From: Flammeovirgaceae bacterium
Lineage (GTDB): Bacteria > Bacteroidota > Bacteroidia > Cytophagales > Cyclobacteriaceae
Assembly: GCA_027487845.1 (NCBI GenBank)
Contig: JAIYCV010000008.1
Location: 90,260 to 154,259 of the forward strand
Length of the DNA: 64,000 nucleotides
Reading direction: 5' to 3'
Part shown: piece after piece, positions 63,889 to 64,000 of the stretch
Layout: every line of letters begins with the position of its first letter
Numbering within the stretch: the stretch's first letter is position 1
The notes under the pieces: model-generated
Told to the model about the DNA's origin: nothing
What the model saw: only the letters and a program-made list of their open reading frames with translations
The model's database searches: none
Made by a program: the position numbers and the translations under genes

Positions 63889-64000
63889 TGGTCTAATAAA
63901 TCCGGACACAAATATGACATAAATTTGTGTTTCTATGGAAAAGAAAAACCGACCTCGTAAGTATGATGATCAGTTTAAACAAGAAGCTCTTCGTCAAGTA
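63889..64000 (+). mobile_element. Left end of an IS3-family insertion sequence (continues beyond window)
   Basis: TGGTCTAATAAATCCGGACA at 63889-63908 looks like an IS3-family terminal inverted repeat (TG start, GGACA end). An OrfA-type transposase start follows at 63935. The right end and any target duplication lie outside the window, so the exact left boundary (63884 or 63889) is uncertain. Confidence 0.65.
63935..64000 (+). CDS. IS3-family transposase OrfA, N-terminal fragment (cut by window edge)
   Basis: Twenty-two residues are visible from ATG 63935, with RPRKYDDQFKQEALRQV, the usual beginning of the helix-turn-helix OrfA protein that binds the element's ends. OrfB, made by frameshift, should follow outside the window. 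It points away from the ubiquitin-like operon. Confidence 0.75.
   Translation, partial: MEKKNRPRKYDDQFKQEALRQV

Overview
This window reads as chromosome of a Bacteroidota bacterium, most likely Cytophagia/Cytophagales. The signs are a complete SprA-type translocon protein of about 2,390 residues, a surface protein with a type B type-IX-secretion (gliding-motility-associated) C-terminal domain, start regions largely without Shine-Dalgarno sequences, promoter candidates of the TTG / TAnnTTTG kind, and gene orders such as maeB-ruvA-sprA-gcvH and tatA-gatA. No tRNA, rRNA or CRISPR array was seen. The placement to order is inference.

Layout. 1-3595: leucine operon leuC(partial)-leuD-leuB-leuA. 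3596-6307: large secreted T9SS cargo, tail to tail with leuA. 6435-11000: rlmD, tatA, gatA and a LysM lytic transglycosylase. 11136-21318: malic enzyme, ruvA, sprA. 21363-22708: gcvH and lipA (lipoyl carrier protein and lipoyl synthase). 22715-29582: PhoD-like phosphatase, CHASE3/GAF/PAS sensor without a kinase domain, DsbA/FrnE oxidoreductase, arylsulfotransferase-like lipoprotein, ahcY. 29681-34455: dnaA divergent from a single-chain methylmalonyl-CoA mutase that joins the small and large subunits. 34563-40206: secreted TPR-CHAT protease-like protein and an HtrA protease. 40401-45171: GH3-like synthetase, a MntA/HepT toxin-antitoxin pair translationally coupled to dxr, then rseP. 45192-56860: mostly housekeeping hydrolases, transporters, gatC, plsC, rnhB and an ABC ATPase. 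56913-60958: potassium channel, MacB/FtsX-type permease and its likely PadR regulator.

The right end (about 60960-64000) is different. After a palindrome and a GC-rich block of nested inverted repeats comes a compact leftward operon of three genes that overlap by exactly 17 bp at each junction: a ubiquitin-like domain fused to an E2-like domain, a JAB/JAMM isopeptidase fused to a ThiF/E1 adenylating domain, and a small Cys/His-rich DUF6527-type protein. This is a bacterial ubiquitin-conjugation-like system, plausibly anti-phage, with Ser residues where a thioester cascade would be expected to have Cys. An IS3-family element begins just beyond its promoter region.

A second pattern runs through the whole window: more than ten short intergenic elements made of degenerate repeated words, often as two inverted arms, in several unrelated sequence dialects (CGTTGnT, GTAGTGAG, TTTGAAAA, TTCAAGATTC, ATTAGAC, GACCAAAGACC). 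They sit in operon gaps, mostly end within about 10 bases of the next start codon, and several supply the stop codon or last residues of the upstream gene. I know of no described role for them.
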